This document shows, piece after piece, positions 1 through 13,014 of a stretch of DNA of 64,000 bases. The stretch is from NCBI GenBank assembly GCA_024529925.1, contig JAFEUB010000060.1, forward strand, positions 586,001 to 650,000, written 5' to 3'. The stretch is from Ophthalmolycus amberensis (taxonomy: Eukaryota; Chordata; Actinopteri; Perciformes; Zoarcidae). Each line of letters starts with the position of its first letter. Within the stretch, counting starts at the first letter, position 1. Position numbers and translations under genes: made by a program. Below the pieces are notes generated by a model. The model was given only the letters and a program-made list of their open reading frames with translations. It ran no database searches and was not told where the DNA came from.

Positions 1-667
1 ATTAATCTGTGAGGAGCAGGATGTCAAAGTACACAGCGTACAACTTCCGGTTGCCACTAGGTGGCGCTATCACTATGATTCTAAATTATCATATGGATGT
101 GTTCCGGGTCGGGATGTTATGACATATGAGAGATTTGGAGCAGATTCGACAATGTACGGCCGAGTTACAACAACTTCCTGTTTCGTGGCGAATGGTGTTT
201 CTTTGACGCCACGCCACGGCCACATAGTTCGATAACTTTTTGATCTTTGAGTAACTTTTCACTGCCAAGGTCTCAAGAGCAGACTAGCCGAATCTGAAGT
301 CAATCGGGTCAAATCTCTGGGAGGAGTTCGTTAAAGTATGACGCCTTGAAACGGTCAAAATACGGCATAAACGTAAAAATGGCCGACTTCCTGTTTGGTT
401 TAGAGAAAACTTCCAAGAGGATTTTTTGTGCGTCTCATCACGTTCCACATACCTACCAAATTTCATACAGCTGGGTGAAACCTGATGTTGGGGCTACTCA
501 ATAGGGGGCGCTAGCGAGCCAATATTTCATACCGCAGCTGGACACCCCAATCAGACTGCAATTTTCGCAAATTCTGGCTTGCGTGCCAAATTTCACAAAA
601 TTCCCAATATCCCAAGCACCTCCTTTCTGCGACGAAACACTTAAAATAATAATAATAAGAAGAAGAA
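1..667 (+). repeat. Partial composite repeat unit 0 (3' part)
   Basis: The window opens inside a repeat unit. It holds a type B block with a CTCF-like motif at 51-69, a type D block (TAGGGGGCGCTAGCG, near 502) and an (AAT/AAG)n stretch at about 645-667 that runs into the next unit. It matches 6005-6664 and 16643-17302 with few substitutions (for example CCTGATG here against CCCGATG there). Short open frames recur in all units but are not conserved as protein. Confidence 0.9.
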
Positions 668-1059
668 TTAAAGCTGCGAGCAGCGATGGGCGGGCCCTCG
701 CAATATGCGCGTCGGGGTGCCGGCGGGACTCTGGCCTGCGCGGCCGAGAACGTCCGCGACCGTCGGACGGCGCGAGGACTCTGGTTGATGCTGCCATTCA
801 GTTCTGTGACCGTCGGACACTGCATGCAGGTTCAGAGCATGGCCCCAATATACTTTTATTTCAGTCCACATGTGATACATGTTCCTACCAAATTTCATAC
901 ATCTAGGTCAAACATACTGCGAGGGCTGCTTCGTCGAAACATCAAAAGCTTCATGATCTGGCATTATGAACTTCTTGTATTTGTGTGGAACAAATATGAT
1001 ATTGATTTGATTTACCTACTAAGAGAAACAAGCCAAAGTATAAAGACTTTAACTTCCTG

Positions 1060-1078
1060 TTACCAGTAGGTGGCGCTA
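1060..1078 (+). promoter_or_regulatory. CTCF-like motif, type A (one of 11)
   Basis: TTACCAGTAGGTGGCGCTA also fits the CTCF core (CCAGTAGGTGGC). Further copies are at 3485-3503, 4976-4994, 5748-5766, 7256-7274, 8027-8045, 10127-10145, 12094-12112, 14058-14076, 15614-15632 and 16386-16404. All are in plus orientation. Types C and D keep GGGGGCGCTA but lack the upstream CCA, so they are weaker candidates. Confidence 0.6.
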
Positions 1079-1366
1079 TGACTATGATTCAAAATTGGCC
1101 TGCAGATGTCTTCAGGCCTGGAGTCTAATCAAGCACGTGAAATCTGGTAAAGATCTGATGATGTGGAGTCGAGTTACATCAGTTTATTCGTTCATGGCGA
1201 AGGATCGAAATTCGCAGAGCCGCCACGTCGCCGCCCTTCAGTAACTTATTACAATCTTCACAATGAAGCATTATCAAGGTCTTAAGGCTTGTTTGACAAC
1301 ATTTGAGAGGGATCTGATTAATCTGTGAGGAGCAGGATGTCAAAGTACACAACGTACAACTTCCGG

Positions 1367-1385
1367 TTGCCACTAGGTGGCGCTA
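1367..1385 (+). promoter_or_regulatory. CTCF-like motif, type B (one of 9)
   Basis: TTGCCACTAGGTGGCGCTA fits the known vertebrate CTCF consensus (CCASYAGRKGGCRS core followed by CTA) at every core position. The same site occurs at 51-69, 3792-3810, 6055-6073, 8334-8352, 10434-10452 and 16693-16711. A GCGCCA variant is at 12401-12419 and 14365-14383. All are in plus orientation. The motif match is seen; occupancy is not known. Confidence 0.6.
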
Positions 1386-1987
1386 TCACTATGATTCTAA
1401 ATTATCATATAGATGTGTTCCGGGTCAGGATGTTATGACATATGAGAGATTTGGAGCAGATTCGACAATGTACGGCCGAGTTACAACAACTTCCTGTTTC
1501 GTGGCGAATGGTGTTTATTTGACGCCACGCCACGGCCACATAGTTCGATAACTTTTTGATCTTTGAGTACCTTTTCACTGCCAAGGTCTCAAGAGCATAC
1601 TGACCAAATCTGAAGTCAATCGGGTCACATCTGTGGGAGGAGTTCGTTAAAGTATGACGCCTTGAAACGGTCAAAAAACGTCATAAAACTAAAAATGGCC
1701 GACTTCCTGTTTGGTTTAGAGAAAACTTCCAAGAGGATGTTTTGTGCGTCTCATCACGTTCCACATACCTACCAAATTTCATACAGCTGGGTGAAACCTG
1801 ATGTTGGGGCTACTCAATAGGGGGCGCTAGCGAGCCAATATTTCATACCGCAGCTGGACACCCCAATCAGACTGCAATTTTCGCAAATTCTGGCTTGCGT
1901 GCCAAATTTCACAAAATTCCCAATATCCCAAGCACCTCCTTTTTGCCATGAAACTTGTAAAATAATAATAAGAAGAATAATAATAAA

Positions 1988-2439
1988 CATTAGAAATACA
2001 ATAGGTCCTCCGCTTCCGACTACGTCGGTGCTCGGGCCCTAATAATAATAAACATTAGAAATACAATAGGTCCTCCGCTTCCGACTACGTCGGTGCTCGG
2101 GCCCTAATAATAAACATTAGAAATACAATAGGTCCTCCGCTTCCGACTACGTCGGTGCTCGGGCCCTAATAATAATAATCATTAGAAATACAATAGGTCC
2201 TCCGCTTCCGACTACGTCGGTGCTCGGGCCCTAATAATAATCATTAGAAATACAATAGGTCCTCCGCTTCCGACTACGTCGGTGCTCGGGCCCTAATAAT
2301 AATCATTAGAAATACAATAGGTCCTCCGCTTCCGACTACGTCGGTGCTCGGGCCCTAATAATAAGAAGAAGAAGAATAATAAACATTAGAAATACAATAG
2401 GTCCTCCGCTTCCGACTACGTCGGTGCTCGGGCCCTAAT
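1988..2439 (+). repeat. Seven tandem terminal hairpin repeats
   Basis: Seven copies of a roughly 55-base constant block, starting ATTAGAAATACAATAGGTCC and ending in CTCGGGCCCTAAT, are separated by variable (AAT/AAG)n. Starts are near 1988, 2053, 2114, 2179, 2242, 2303 and 2383. Each block contains CCGAC-TAC-GTCGG, a 5-bp stem hairpin placed about 10 bases before CTAA. The same block occurs at 8959-9070 (2 copies), 14980-15034 (1) and 17320-17484 (3), always at a unit's 3' end, so it is probably the true 3' end of the repeat family. Confidence 0.9.
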
Positions 2440-4396
2440 TAAAGCTGCGAGCAGCGATGGGCGGGCCCTCGCAATATGCGCGTCGGGGTGCCGGCGGGAC
2501 TCCGGCCTGCGCGGCCGAGACCGTCCGCGACCGTCGGACGGCGCGAGGACTCTGGTTGATGCTGCCGTTCGGTTCTGCGACCGTCAGACACTGCATGCAG
2601 GTTTGGAGCATGGCCCCAATATACTTTTATTTAAGTCCATATGTGATACATGTTCCTACCAAATTTCATACATCTAGGTGAAACGTACTGCGAGGGCTGC
2701 TTCGTTGAAATTTTGTAGGGGGCGCTATTGAGCCGATTTGCCACTCTGAACCAATAAAATCATATTATATAACTACATTTTGGGCTTTAAATGTGTATGC
2801 CAAGTTTGCTTATGTTTTGAGCATTTTTAGCCCCTCAAAACACCTTAATATTTCACGGTGAAGAATGCGTCGCCACGGCAACAGCTTTTCACGAAACAAC
2901 AAGCTTTGAGTAACTTTTCATCACAAAGGTCTTTAGACTGTACCGGCCAAATTTGAAGTTGATCTGATTAATTCCCTAGGAGGAGTTCGTTAAAGTGCAG
3001 CGCCTGGAAATGACAAAAACGACACCAGAAATTCATAAGAAATACAAAATGGCTGACTTCCGGTTGGGTTTAGAGCATGGCCCCAATATACTTTTATTTA
3101 AGTCCATATGTGATACATGTTCCTACCAAATTTCATACATCTAGGTGAAACGTACTGCGAGCGCTGCTTCGTTGAAATGTTGTAGGGGGCGCTATTGAGC
3201 CGATTTGCCACTCTGAACCAATAAAATCATATTCTCCAACTACATTTCGGCCTTGTAATCTGCTTGCCAAGTATGCTTATGTTTCGAGCATTTTTAGCCT
3301 CTCAAAATGACCTTCGTTGTTAACGGCGAAGACTGCATCGCCACGGCAACGGCGTTCGACGAAACATCAAAAGCTTCATGATCTGGCATTATGAACTTCT
3401 TGTATTTGTGTGGAACAAATTTGATATTGATTTGATTTACCTACTAAGAGAAACAAGCCAAAGTATAAAGACTTTAACTTCCTGTTACCAGTAGGTGGCG
3501 CTATGACTATGATTCAAAATTGGCCTGCGGATGTCTTCAGGCCTGGAGTCTAATCAAGCATGTGAAATCTGGTAAAGATCTGATGATGTGGAGTCGAGTT
3601 ACATCAGTTTATTCGTTCATGGCGAAGGATCGAAATTCGCCGAGCCGCCACGTGGCCGCCCTTCAGTAACGTCTTACAATCTTCACAATGAAGCATTATC
3701 AAGGTCTTAAGACTTCTCTGACAACATTTGAGAGGGATCTGACTAATCTGTGAGGAGCAGGATGTCAAAGTACACAGCGTACAACTTCCGGTTGCCACTA
3801 GGTGGCGCTATCACTATGATTCTAAATTATCATATAGATGTGTTCCGGGTCGGGATGTTATGACATATGAGAGATTTGGAGCAGATTCGACAATGTACGG
3901 CCGAGTTACAACAACTTCCTGTTTCGCGGCGAATGGTGATTATTTGACGCCACGCCACGGCCACATAGTTCGATAACTTTTTGATCTTTGAGTACCTTTT
4001 CACTGCCAAGGTCTCAAGAGCAGACGAGCCGAATCTGAAGTCAATCGGGTCAAATCTCTGGGAGGAGTTCGTCAAAGTATGACGCCTTGAAACGGTCAAA
4101 AAACGTCATAAAAGGAAAAATGGCCGACTTCCTGTTTGGTTTAGAGAAAACGTCCAAGAGGATTTTTTGTGCGTCTCATCAAGTTCCACATACCTACCAA
4201 ATTTCATACAGCTGGGTGAAACCCGATGTTGGGGCTACTCAATAGGGGGCGCTAGCGAGCCAATATTTCATACCGCAGCTGGACACCCCAATCAGACTGC
4301 AATTTTCGCAAATTCTGGCTTGCGTGCCAAATTTCACAACATTCCCAATATCCCAAGCACCTCCTTTTTGCGACGAAACACTAAGAAGAAAAAGAA
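2438..4396 (+). repeat. Composite repeat unit 2
   Basis: Order of blocks: GC-rich head, type C (near 2715), type C (near 3180), type A (3485-3503), type B (3792-3810), type D (near 4247), then an AAG-rich tail at about 4380-4396. The part from about 3275 to 4373 matches 9917-11015 in unit 5 with almost no differences (constant offset 6642). It begins exactly after a terminal repeat ending in GGGCCCTAAT. Confidence 0.9.
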
Positions 4397-6677
4397 TTAA
4401 AGCTGCGAGCAGCGATGGGCGGGCCCTCGCAATATGCGCGTCGGGGTGCCGGCGGGACTCCGGCCTGCGCGGCCGAGAACGTCCGCGACCGTCGGACGGC
4501 GCGAGGACTCTGGTTGATGCTGCCGTTCGGTTCTGCGACCGTCAGACACTGCATGCAGGTTTAGAGCATGGCCCCAATATACTTTTATTTAAGTCCACAT
4601 GTGATACATGTTCCTACCAAATTTCATACATCTAGGTGAAACGTACTGCGAGGGCTGCTTCGTCGAAATTTTGTAGGGGGCGCTATTGAGCCGATTTGCC
4701 ACTCTGAACCAATAAAATCATATTCTATAACTACATTTCGGGTTTGTAATCTGCTTGCCAAGTATGCTTATGTTTCGAGCATTTGTAGCCTCTCAAAATG
4801 ACCTTCGTTGTTAACGGCGAAGACTGCATTGCCACGGCAACGGCGTTCTATGAAACATCAAAGGCTTCATGATCTGGCATTATGAACTTCTTGTATTTGT
4901 GTGGAACAAATATGATATTGATTTGATTTACCTACTAAGAGAAACAAGCCAAAGTATAAAGACTTTAACTTCCTGTTACCAGTAGGTGGCGCTATGACTA
5001 TGATTCAAAATTGGCCTGCGGATGTCTTCAGGCCTGGAGTCTAATCAAACATGTGAAATCTGGTAAAGATCTGATGATGTGGAGTCGAGTTACATCAGTT
5101 TATTCGTTCATTGGCGAAGGATCGAAATTCCGTCGCCACGGCAACAGCTTTTCACGAAACAACTAGCTTTGAGTAACTTTTCATCACAAAGGTCTTTAGA
5201 CTGTACCGACCAAATTTGAAGTTGATCTGATTAATTCCCTAGGAGGAGTTCGTTAAAGTGCAGCGCCTGGAAATGACAGAAACGACACTAGAAATTCATA
5301 AACAATGCAAAATGGCTGACTTCCGGTTGGGTTTAGAGCATGGCCCCAAGAGACTTTTATGTAAGTCCATGTGTGATACATGTTCCTACCAAACTTCATA
5401 CATCTAGGTCAAACATACTGCGAGGGCTGCTTCGTCGAAATTTTCTAGGGGGCGCTATTGAGCCGATTTGCCACTCTGAACCAATAAAATCATATTCTAT
5501 AACTACATTTCGGCCTTGTAATCTACTTGCCAAGTTTGCTTATGTTTCGAGCATTTTTAGCCTCTCAAAATGACCTTCGTTGTTAACGGCGAAAACTGCA
5601 TCGCCACGGCAACGGCGATCGACGAAACATCAAAAGCTTCATGATCTGGCATTATGAACTTCTTGTATTTGTGTGGAACAAATTTGATATTGATTTGATT
5701 TACCTACTAAGAGAAACAAGCCAAAGTAGAAAGACTTTAACTTCCTGTTACCAGTAGGTGGCGCTATGACTATGATTCAAAATTGGCCTGCAGATGTCTT
5801 CAGGCCTGGAGTCTAATCACACACGTGAAATCTGGTAAAGATCTGATGATGTGGAGTCGAGTTACATCAGTTTATTCGTTCATGGCGAAGGATCGAAATT
5901 CGCCGAGCCGCCACGTCGCCGCCCTTCAGTAACTTCTTACAATCTTCACAATGAAGCATTATCAAGGTGTTAAGGCTTTTCTGACAACATTTGAGAGGGA
6001 TCTGATTAATCTGTGAGGAGCAGGATGTCAAAGTACACAGCGTACAACTTCCGGTTGCCACTAGGTGGCGCTATCACTATGATTCTAAATTATCATATGG
6101 ATGTGTTCCGGGTCGGGATGTTATGACATATGAGAGATTTGGAGCAGATTCGACAATGTACGGCCGAGTTACAACAACTTCCTGTTTCGTGGCGAATGGT
6201 GTTTCTTTGACGCCACGCCACGGCCACATAGTTCGATAACTTTTTGATCTTTGAGTAACTTTTCACTGCCAAGGTCTCAAGAGCAGACTAGCCGAATCTG
6301 AAGTCAATCGGGTCAAATCTCTGGGAGGAGTTCGTTAAAGTATGACGCCTTGAAACGGTCAAAATACGGCATAAACGTAAAAATGGCCGACTTCCTGTTT
6401 GGTTTAGAGAAAACTTCCAAGAGGATTTTTTGTGCGTCTCATCACGTTCCACATACCTACCAAATTTCATACAGCTGGGTGAAACCCGATGTTGGGGCTA
6501 CTCAATAGGGGGCGCTAGCGAGCCAATATTTCATACCGCAGCTGGACACCCCAATCAGACTGCAATTTTCGCAAATTCTGGCTTGCGTGCCAAATTTCAC
6601 AAAATTCCCAATATCCCAAGCACCTCCTTTCTGCGACGAAACACTTAAAATAATAATAATAAGAAGAAGAATAATAA
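4397..6677 (+). repeat. Composite repeat unit 3 (near-identical to unit 8)
   Basis: Order of blocks: head, C (4674), A (4976-4994), C (5449), A (5748-5766), B (6055-6073), D (6507), (AAT/AAG)n tail. This is one of the longest forms, with the C-A pair present twice. It matches unit 8 (15035-17312) at a constant offset of 10638 bases without indels. I found one substitution by eye (6157 G, 16795 A). Confidence 0.92.
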
Positions 6678-9080
6678 TTAAAGCTGCGAGCAGCGATGGG
6701 CGGGCCCTCGCAATATGCGCGTCGGGGTGCCGGCGGGACTCCGGCCTGCGCGGCCGAGAACGTCCGCGACCGTCGGACGGCGCGAGGACTCCGGTTGATG
6801 CTGCCGTTCGGTTCTGTGACCGTCAGACACCGCATGCAGGTTCGGAGCATGGCCCCAATATACTTTTATTTAAGTCCACATGCGATACATGTTCCTACCA
6901 AATTTCATACATCTAGGTGAAACGTACTGCGAGGGCTGCTTCGTTGAAATTTTGTAGGGGGCGCTATTGCGCCGATTTGCCACTGTGAACCAATAAAATC
7001 ATATTCTATAACTACATTTCGGCCTTGTAATCTACTTGCCAAGTTTGCTTATGTTTCGAGCATTTTTAGCCCCTCAAAACACCTTAATATTTCACGGTGA
7101 AGAATGCGTCGGCACGGCAACGGCGTTCGATGAAACATCAAAAGCTTCATGATCTGGCATTATGAACTTCTTGTATTTGTGTGGAACAAATATGATATTG
7201 ATTTGATTTACCTACTAAGAGAAACAAGCCAAAGTATAAAGACTTTAACTTCCTGTTACCAGTAGGTGGCGCTATGACTATGATTCACAATTGGCCTGCG
7301 GATGTCTTCAGGCCTGGAGTCTAATCAAACACGTGAAATCTGGTAAAGATCTGATGATGTGGAGTCGAGTTACATCAGTTTATTCGTTCATGGCGAAGGA
7401 TCGAAATTCCGTCGCCACGGCAACAGCTTTTCACGAAACAACAAGCTTTGAGTAACTTTTCATCACAAAGGTCTTTAGACTGTACCGACCAAATTTGAAG
7501 TTGATCTGATTAATTCCCTAGGAGGAGTTCGTTAAAGTGCAGCGCCTGGAAATGACAGAAACGACACTAGAAATTCATAAGAAATTCAAAATGGCTGACT
7601 TCCGGTTGGGTTTAGAGCATGGCGCCAAGAGACTTTTATTGAAGTCCATATGTGATACATGTTCCTACCACATTTCATACATCTAGGTCAAACATACTGC
7701 GAGGGCTGCTTGGTCGAAATTTTGTAGGGGGCGCTATTGAGCCGATTTGCCACTCTGAACCAATAAAATCATATTCTATAACTACATTTCGGGCTTGTAA
7801 TCTGCTTGCCAAGTTTGCTTATGTTTCGAGCATTTTTAGCCTGTCAAAATGACCTTCATTGTTAACGGCGAAGACTGCATCGCCACGGCAACGGCGTTCG
7901 ACGAAACATCAAAAGCTTCATGATCTGGCATTATGAACTTCTTCTATTTGTGTGGAACAAATTTGATATTGATTTGATTTACCTACTAAGAGAAACAAGC
8001 CAAAGTATAAAGACTTTAACTTCCTGTTACCAGTAGGTGGCGCTATGACTATGATTCAAAATTGGCCTGCGGATGTCTTCAGGCCTGGAGTCTAATCAAG
8101 CATGTGAAATCTGGTAAAGATCTGATGATGTGGAGTCGAGATACATCAGTTTATTCGTTCATGGCGAAGGATCGAAATTCGCCGAGCCGCCACGTCGCCG
8201 CCCTTCAGTAACTTCTTACAATCTTCACAATGAAGCATTATCAAGGTCTTAAGGCTTCTCTGACAACATTTGAGAGGGATCTAATTAATCTGTGAGGAGC
8301 AGGATGTCAAAGTACACAGCGTACAACTTCCGGTTGCCACTAGGTGGCGCTATCACTATGATTCTAAATGATCATATAGATGTGTTCCGAGTCGGGATGT
8401 TATGACATATGAGAGATTTGGAGCAGATTCGACAATGTACGGCCGAGTTACAACAACTTCCTGTTTCGCGGCGAATGGTGATTTTTTGACGCCACGCCAC
8501 GGCCACATAGTTCGATAACTTTTTGATCTTTGAGCAACTTTTCACTGCCAAGGTCTCAAGAGCAGACGAGCCGAATCTGAAGTCAATCGGGTCAAATCTC
8601 TGGGAGGAGTTCGTTAAAGTATGACGCCTTGAAACGGTCAAAATACGTCATGAACGTAAAAATGGCCGACTTCCTGTTTGGTTTAGAGAAAACTTCCAAG
8701 AGGATTTTTTGTGCTTCTCATCACGTTCCACATACCTACCAAAGTTCATACAGCTGGGTGAAACCTGATGTTGGGGCTACTCAATAGGGGGCGCTAGCGA
8801 GCCAATATTTCATACCGCAGCTGGACACCCCAATCAGACTGCAATTTTCGCAAATTCTGGCTTGCGTGCCAAATTTCACAAAATTCCCAATATCCCAAGC
8901 ACCTCCTTTTTGCGACGAAACTTGTAAAATAATAATAAGAAGAAGAATAATAATAAACATTAGAAATACAATAGGTCCTCCGCTTCCGACTACGTCGGTG
9001 CTCGGGCCCTAATAAACATTAGAAATACAATAGGTCCTCCGCTTCCGACTACGTCGGTGCTCGGGCCCTAATAATAAACA
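6678..9080 (+). repeat. Composite repeat unit 4
   Basis: Order of blocks: head, C (6955), A (7256-7274), C (7728), A (8027-8045), B (8334-8352), D (8787), (AAT/AAG)n. Two terminal repeats then start near 8959 and 9017. The second is followed by AATAATAAACATTA, which runs straight into AAGCTGCGAG of unit 5. The junction is therefore inside the first bases of a third terminal repeat. Confidence 0.9.
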
Positions 9081-11047
9081 TTAAAGCTGCGAGCAGCGAT
9101 GGGCGGGCCCTCGCAATATGCGCGTCGGGGTGCCGGCGGGACTCCGGCCTGCGCGGCCGAGACCGTCCGCGACCGTCGGACGGCGCGAGGACTCTGGTTG
9201 ATGCTGCCGTTCGGTTCTGCGACCGTCAGACACTGCATGCAGGTTTAGAGCATGGCCCCAATATACTTTTATTTAAGTCCACATGCGATACATGTTCCTA
9301 CCAAATTTCATACGTCTAGGTGAAACGTACTGCGAGGGCTGCTTCGTCGAAATTTTGTAGGGGGCGCTATTGAGCCGATTTGCCACTCTGAACCAATAAA
9401 ATCATATTCTCCAACTACATTTCGGCCTTGTAATCTGCTTGCCAAGTTTGCTTATGTTTTGAGCATTTTTAGCCCCTCAAAACACCTTAATATTTCACGG
9501 TGAAGAATGCGTCGCCACGGCAACAGCTTTTCACGAAACAACAAGCTTTGAGTAAATTTTCATCACAAAGGTCTTTAGACTGTACCGACCAAATTTGAAG
9601 TTGATCTGATTAATTCCCTAGGAGGAGTTCGTTGAAGTGCAGCGCCTGGAAATGACAGAAACGACACTCGAAATTCATAAAAAATTTAAAATGGCTGACT
9701 TCCGGTTGGGTTTAGAGCATGGCACCAAGAGACTTTTATTTACGTCCATATGTGATACATGTTCCTACCAAATTTCATACATCTAGGTGAAACGTACTGC
9801 GAGGGCTGCTTCGTTGAAATTTTGTAGGGGGCGCTAATGAGCCGATTTGCCACTCTGAACCAATGAAATCATATTCTATAACTACATTTCGGCCTTGTAA
9901 TCTACTTGCCAAATTTGCTTATGTTTCGAGCATTTTTAGCCTCTCAAAATGACCTTCGTTGTTAACGGCGAAGACTGCATCGCCACGGCAACGGCGTTCG
10001 ACGAAACATCAAAAGCTTCATGATCTGGCATTATGAACTTCTTGTATTTGTGTGGAACAAATTTGATATTGATTTGATTTACCTACTAAGAGAAACAAGC
10101 CAAAGTATAAAGACTTTAACTTCCTGTTACCAGTAGGTGGCGCTATGACTATGATTCAAAATTGGCCTGCGGATGTCTTCAGGCCTGGAGTCTAATCAAG
10201 CATGTGAAATCTGGTAAAGATCTGATGATGTGGAGTCGAGTTACATCAGTTTATTCGTTCATGGCGAAGGATCGAAATTCGCCGAGCCGCCACGTGGCCG
10301 CCCTTCAGTAACGTCTTACAATCTTCACAATGAAGCATTATCAAGGTCTTAAGACTTATCTGACAACATTTGAGAGGGATCTGACTAATCTGTGAGGAGC
10401 AGGATGTCAAAGTACACAGCGTACAACTTCCGGTTGCCACTAGGTGGCGCTATCACTATGATTCTAAATTATCATATAGATGTGTTCCGGGTCGGGATGT
10501 TATGACATATGAGAGATTTGGAGCAGATTCGACAATGTACGGCCGAGTTACAACAACTTCCTGTTTCGCGGCGAATGGTGATTATTTGACGCCACGCCAC
10601 GGCCACATAGTTCGATAACTTTTTGATCTTTGAGTACCTTTTCACTGCCAAGGTCTCAAGAGCAGACGAGCCGAATCTGAAGTCAATCGGGTCAAATCTC
10701 TGGGAGGAGTTCGTCAAAGTATGACGCCTTGAAACGGTCAAAAAACGTCATAAAAGGAAAAATGGCCGACTTCCTGTTTGGTTTAGAGAAAACGTCCAAG
10801 AGGATTTTTTGTGCGTCTCATCAAGTTCCACATACCTACCAAATTTCATACAGCTGGGTGAAACCCGATGTTGGGGCTACTCAATAGGGGGCGCTAGCGA
10901 GCCAATATTTCATACCGCAGCTGGACACCCCAATCAGACTGCAATTTTCGCAAATTCTGGCTTGCGTGCCAAATTTCACAACATTCCCAATATCCCAAGC
11001 ACCTCCTTTTTGCCATGAAACTTGTAAAATAATAATAATAATAATAA
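9081..11047 (+). repeat. Composite repeat unit 5
   Basis: Order of blocks: head, C (9358), C (9827, with GCGCTAATG instead of GCGCTATTG), A (10127-10145), B (10434-10452), D (10887), then (AAT)n directly abutting unit 6. No terminal hairpin repeat is present. Its 3' half is almost the same as unit 2. Confidence 0.9.
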
Positions 11048-13014
11048 TTAAAGCTGCGAGCAGCGATGGGCGGGCCCTCGCAATATGCGCGTCGGGGTGC
11101 CGGCGGGACTCCGGCCTGGGCGGCCGAGACCGTCCGCGACCGTCGGACGGCGCGAGGACTCTGGTTGATGCTGCCGTTCGGTTCTGCGACCGTCGGACAC
11201 TGCATGCAGGTTTAGAGCATGGCCCCAATATACTTTTATTTAAGTCCACATGTGATACATGTTCCTACCAAATTTCATACATCTAGGTGAAACGTACTGC
11301 GAGGGCTGCTTCGTCGAAATTTTGTAGGGGGCGCTATTGAGCCGATTTGCCACTCTGAACCAATAAAATCATATTCTCCAACTACATTTCGGCCTTGTAA
11401 TCTGCTTGCCAAGTTTGCTTATGTTTCGAGCATTTTTAGCCCCTCAAAACACCTTAATATTTCATGGTGAAGAATGCGTCGCCACGGCAACAGCTTTTCA
11501 CGAAACAACAAGCTTTGAGTAACTTTTCATCACAAAGGTCTTTAGACTGTAGCGACCAAATTTGAAGTTGATCTGATTAATTCCCTAGGAGGAGTTCGTT
11601 AAAGTGCAGCGCCTGGAAATGACAGAAACGACACTAGAAATTCATAGAAAATTCAAAATGGCTGACTTCCGGTTGGGTTTAGAGCATGGCGCCAAGAGAC
11701 TTTTATTTACGTCCATATTTGATACATGTTCCTACCAAATTCCATACATCTAGGTGAAACGTACTGCGAGGGCTGCTTCGTTGAAATTTTGTAGGGGGCG
11801 CTATTGAGCCGATTTGCCACTCTGAACCAATAAAATCATATTCTATAACTACATTTCGGGCTTGTAATCTGCTTGCCAAGTTTGCTTATGTTTCGAGCAT
11901 TTTTAGCCTCTCAAAATGACCTTCGTTGTTAACGGCGAAGACTGCATCGCCACGGCAACGGCGTTCGACGAAACATCAAAAGCTTCATGATCTGGCATTA
12001 TGAACTTCTTGTATTTGTGTGGAACAAATTTGATATTGATTTGATTTACCTACTAAGAGAAACAAGCCAAAGTATAAAGACTTTAACTTCCTGTTACCAG
12101 TAGGTGGCGCTATGACTATGATTCAAAATTGGCCTGCGGATGTCTTCAGGCCTGGAGTCTAATCAAGCATGTGAAATCTGGTAAAGATCTGATGATGTGG
12201 AGTCGAGATACATCAGTTTATTCGTTCATGGCGAAGGATCGAAATTCGCCGAGCCGCCACGTCGCCGCCCTTCAGTAACTTCTTACAATCTTCACAATGA
12301 AGCATTATCAAGGTCTTAAGGCTTGTTTGACAACATTTGAGAGGGATCTGATTTATCTGTGAGGAGCAGGATGTCAAAGTACACAACGTACAACTTCCGG
12401 TTGCCACTAGGTGGCGCCATCACTATGATTCTAAATGATCATATAGATGTGTTCCGAGTCGGGATGTTATGACATATGAGAGATTTGGAGCAGATTCGAC
12501 AATGTACGGCCGAGTTACAACAACTTCCTGTTTCGTGGCGAATGGTGTTTCTTTGACGCCACGCCACGGCCACATAGTTCGATAACTTTTTGATCTTTGA
12601 GTAACTTTTCACTGCCAAGGTCTCAAGAGCAGACGAGCCGAATCTGAAGTCAATCGGGTCAATTCTCTGGGAGGAGTTCGTTAAAGTACGACGCCTTGAA
12701 ACGGTCAAAAAACGTCATAAAAGTAAAAATGGCCGACTTCCTGTTTGGTTTAGAGAAAACTTCCAAGAGGATTTTTTCTGCGTCTCATCACGTTCCACAA
12801 ACCTACCAAATTTCATACAGCTAGGTGAAACCCGATGTTGGGGCTACTCAATAGGGGGCGCTAGCGAGCCAATATTTCATACCGCAGCTGGACACCCCAA
12901 TCAGACTGCAATTTTCGCAAATTCTGGCTTGCGTGCCAAATTTCACAACATTCCCAATATCCCAAGCACCTCCTTTTTGCCATGAAACTTGTAAAATAAG
13001 AAGAAGAAGAATAA
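11048..13014 (+). repeat. Composite repeat unit 6
   Basis: Order of blocks: head, C (11326), C (11793), A (12094-12112), B (12401-12419, with GCGCCA in place of GCGCTA), D (12855), AAG-rich tail. It is the same length as unit 5 (1967 bases). The altered B motif is shared only with unit 7, so units 6 and 7 are likely sister copies. Confidence 0.9.

Larger units (their letters stand above)
668..2437 (+). repeat. Composite repeat unit 1 (internally deleted)
   Basis: The unit starts at TTAAAGCTGCGAGCAGC, which contains a GCTGC-GA-GCAGC hairpin. A GC-rich head of about 170 bases follows, then one type A block (motif at 1060-1078), one type B block (1367-1385) and a type D block. In other units the head is followed by a TAGGGGGCGCTATTG block (type C). 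Here the head runs directly into GAAACATCAAAAGC, so the C region is deleted. The unit ends in seven short terminal repeats, listed separately. Confidence 0.9.

Noticed and set aside
668..700. piggyBac-type TTAA insertion at the unit start
   Set aside because: TTAA is present at the left end, but no matching TTAA and inverted repeat was found at the right end.
1988..2439. Regular short repeats with spacers resembling a CRISPR array
   Set aside because: Spacers are only (AAT/AAG)n, the setting is a vertebrate intron, and the repeats are termini of a composite repeat family.
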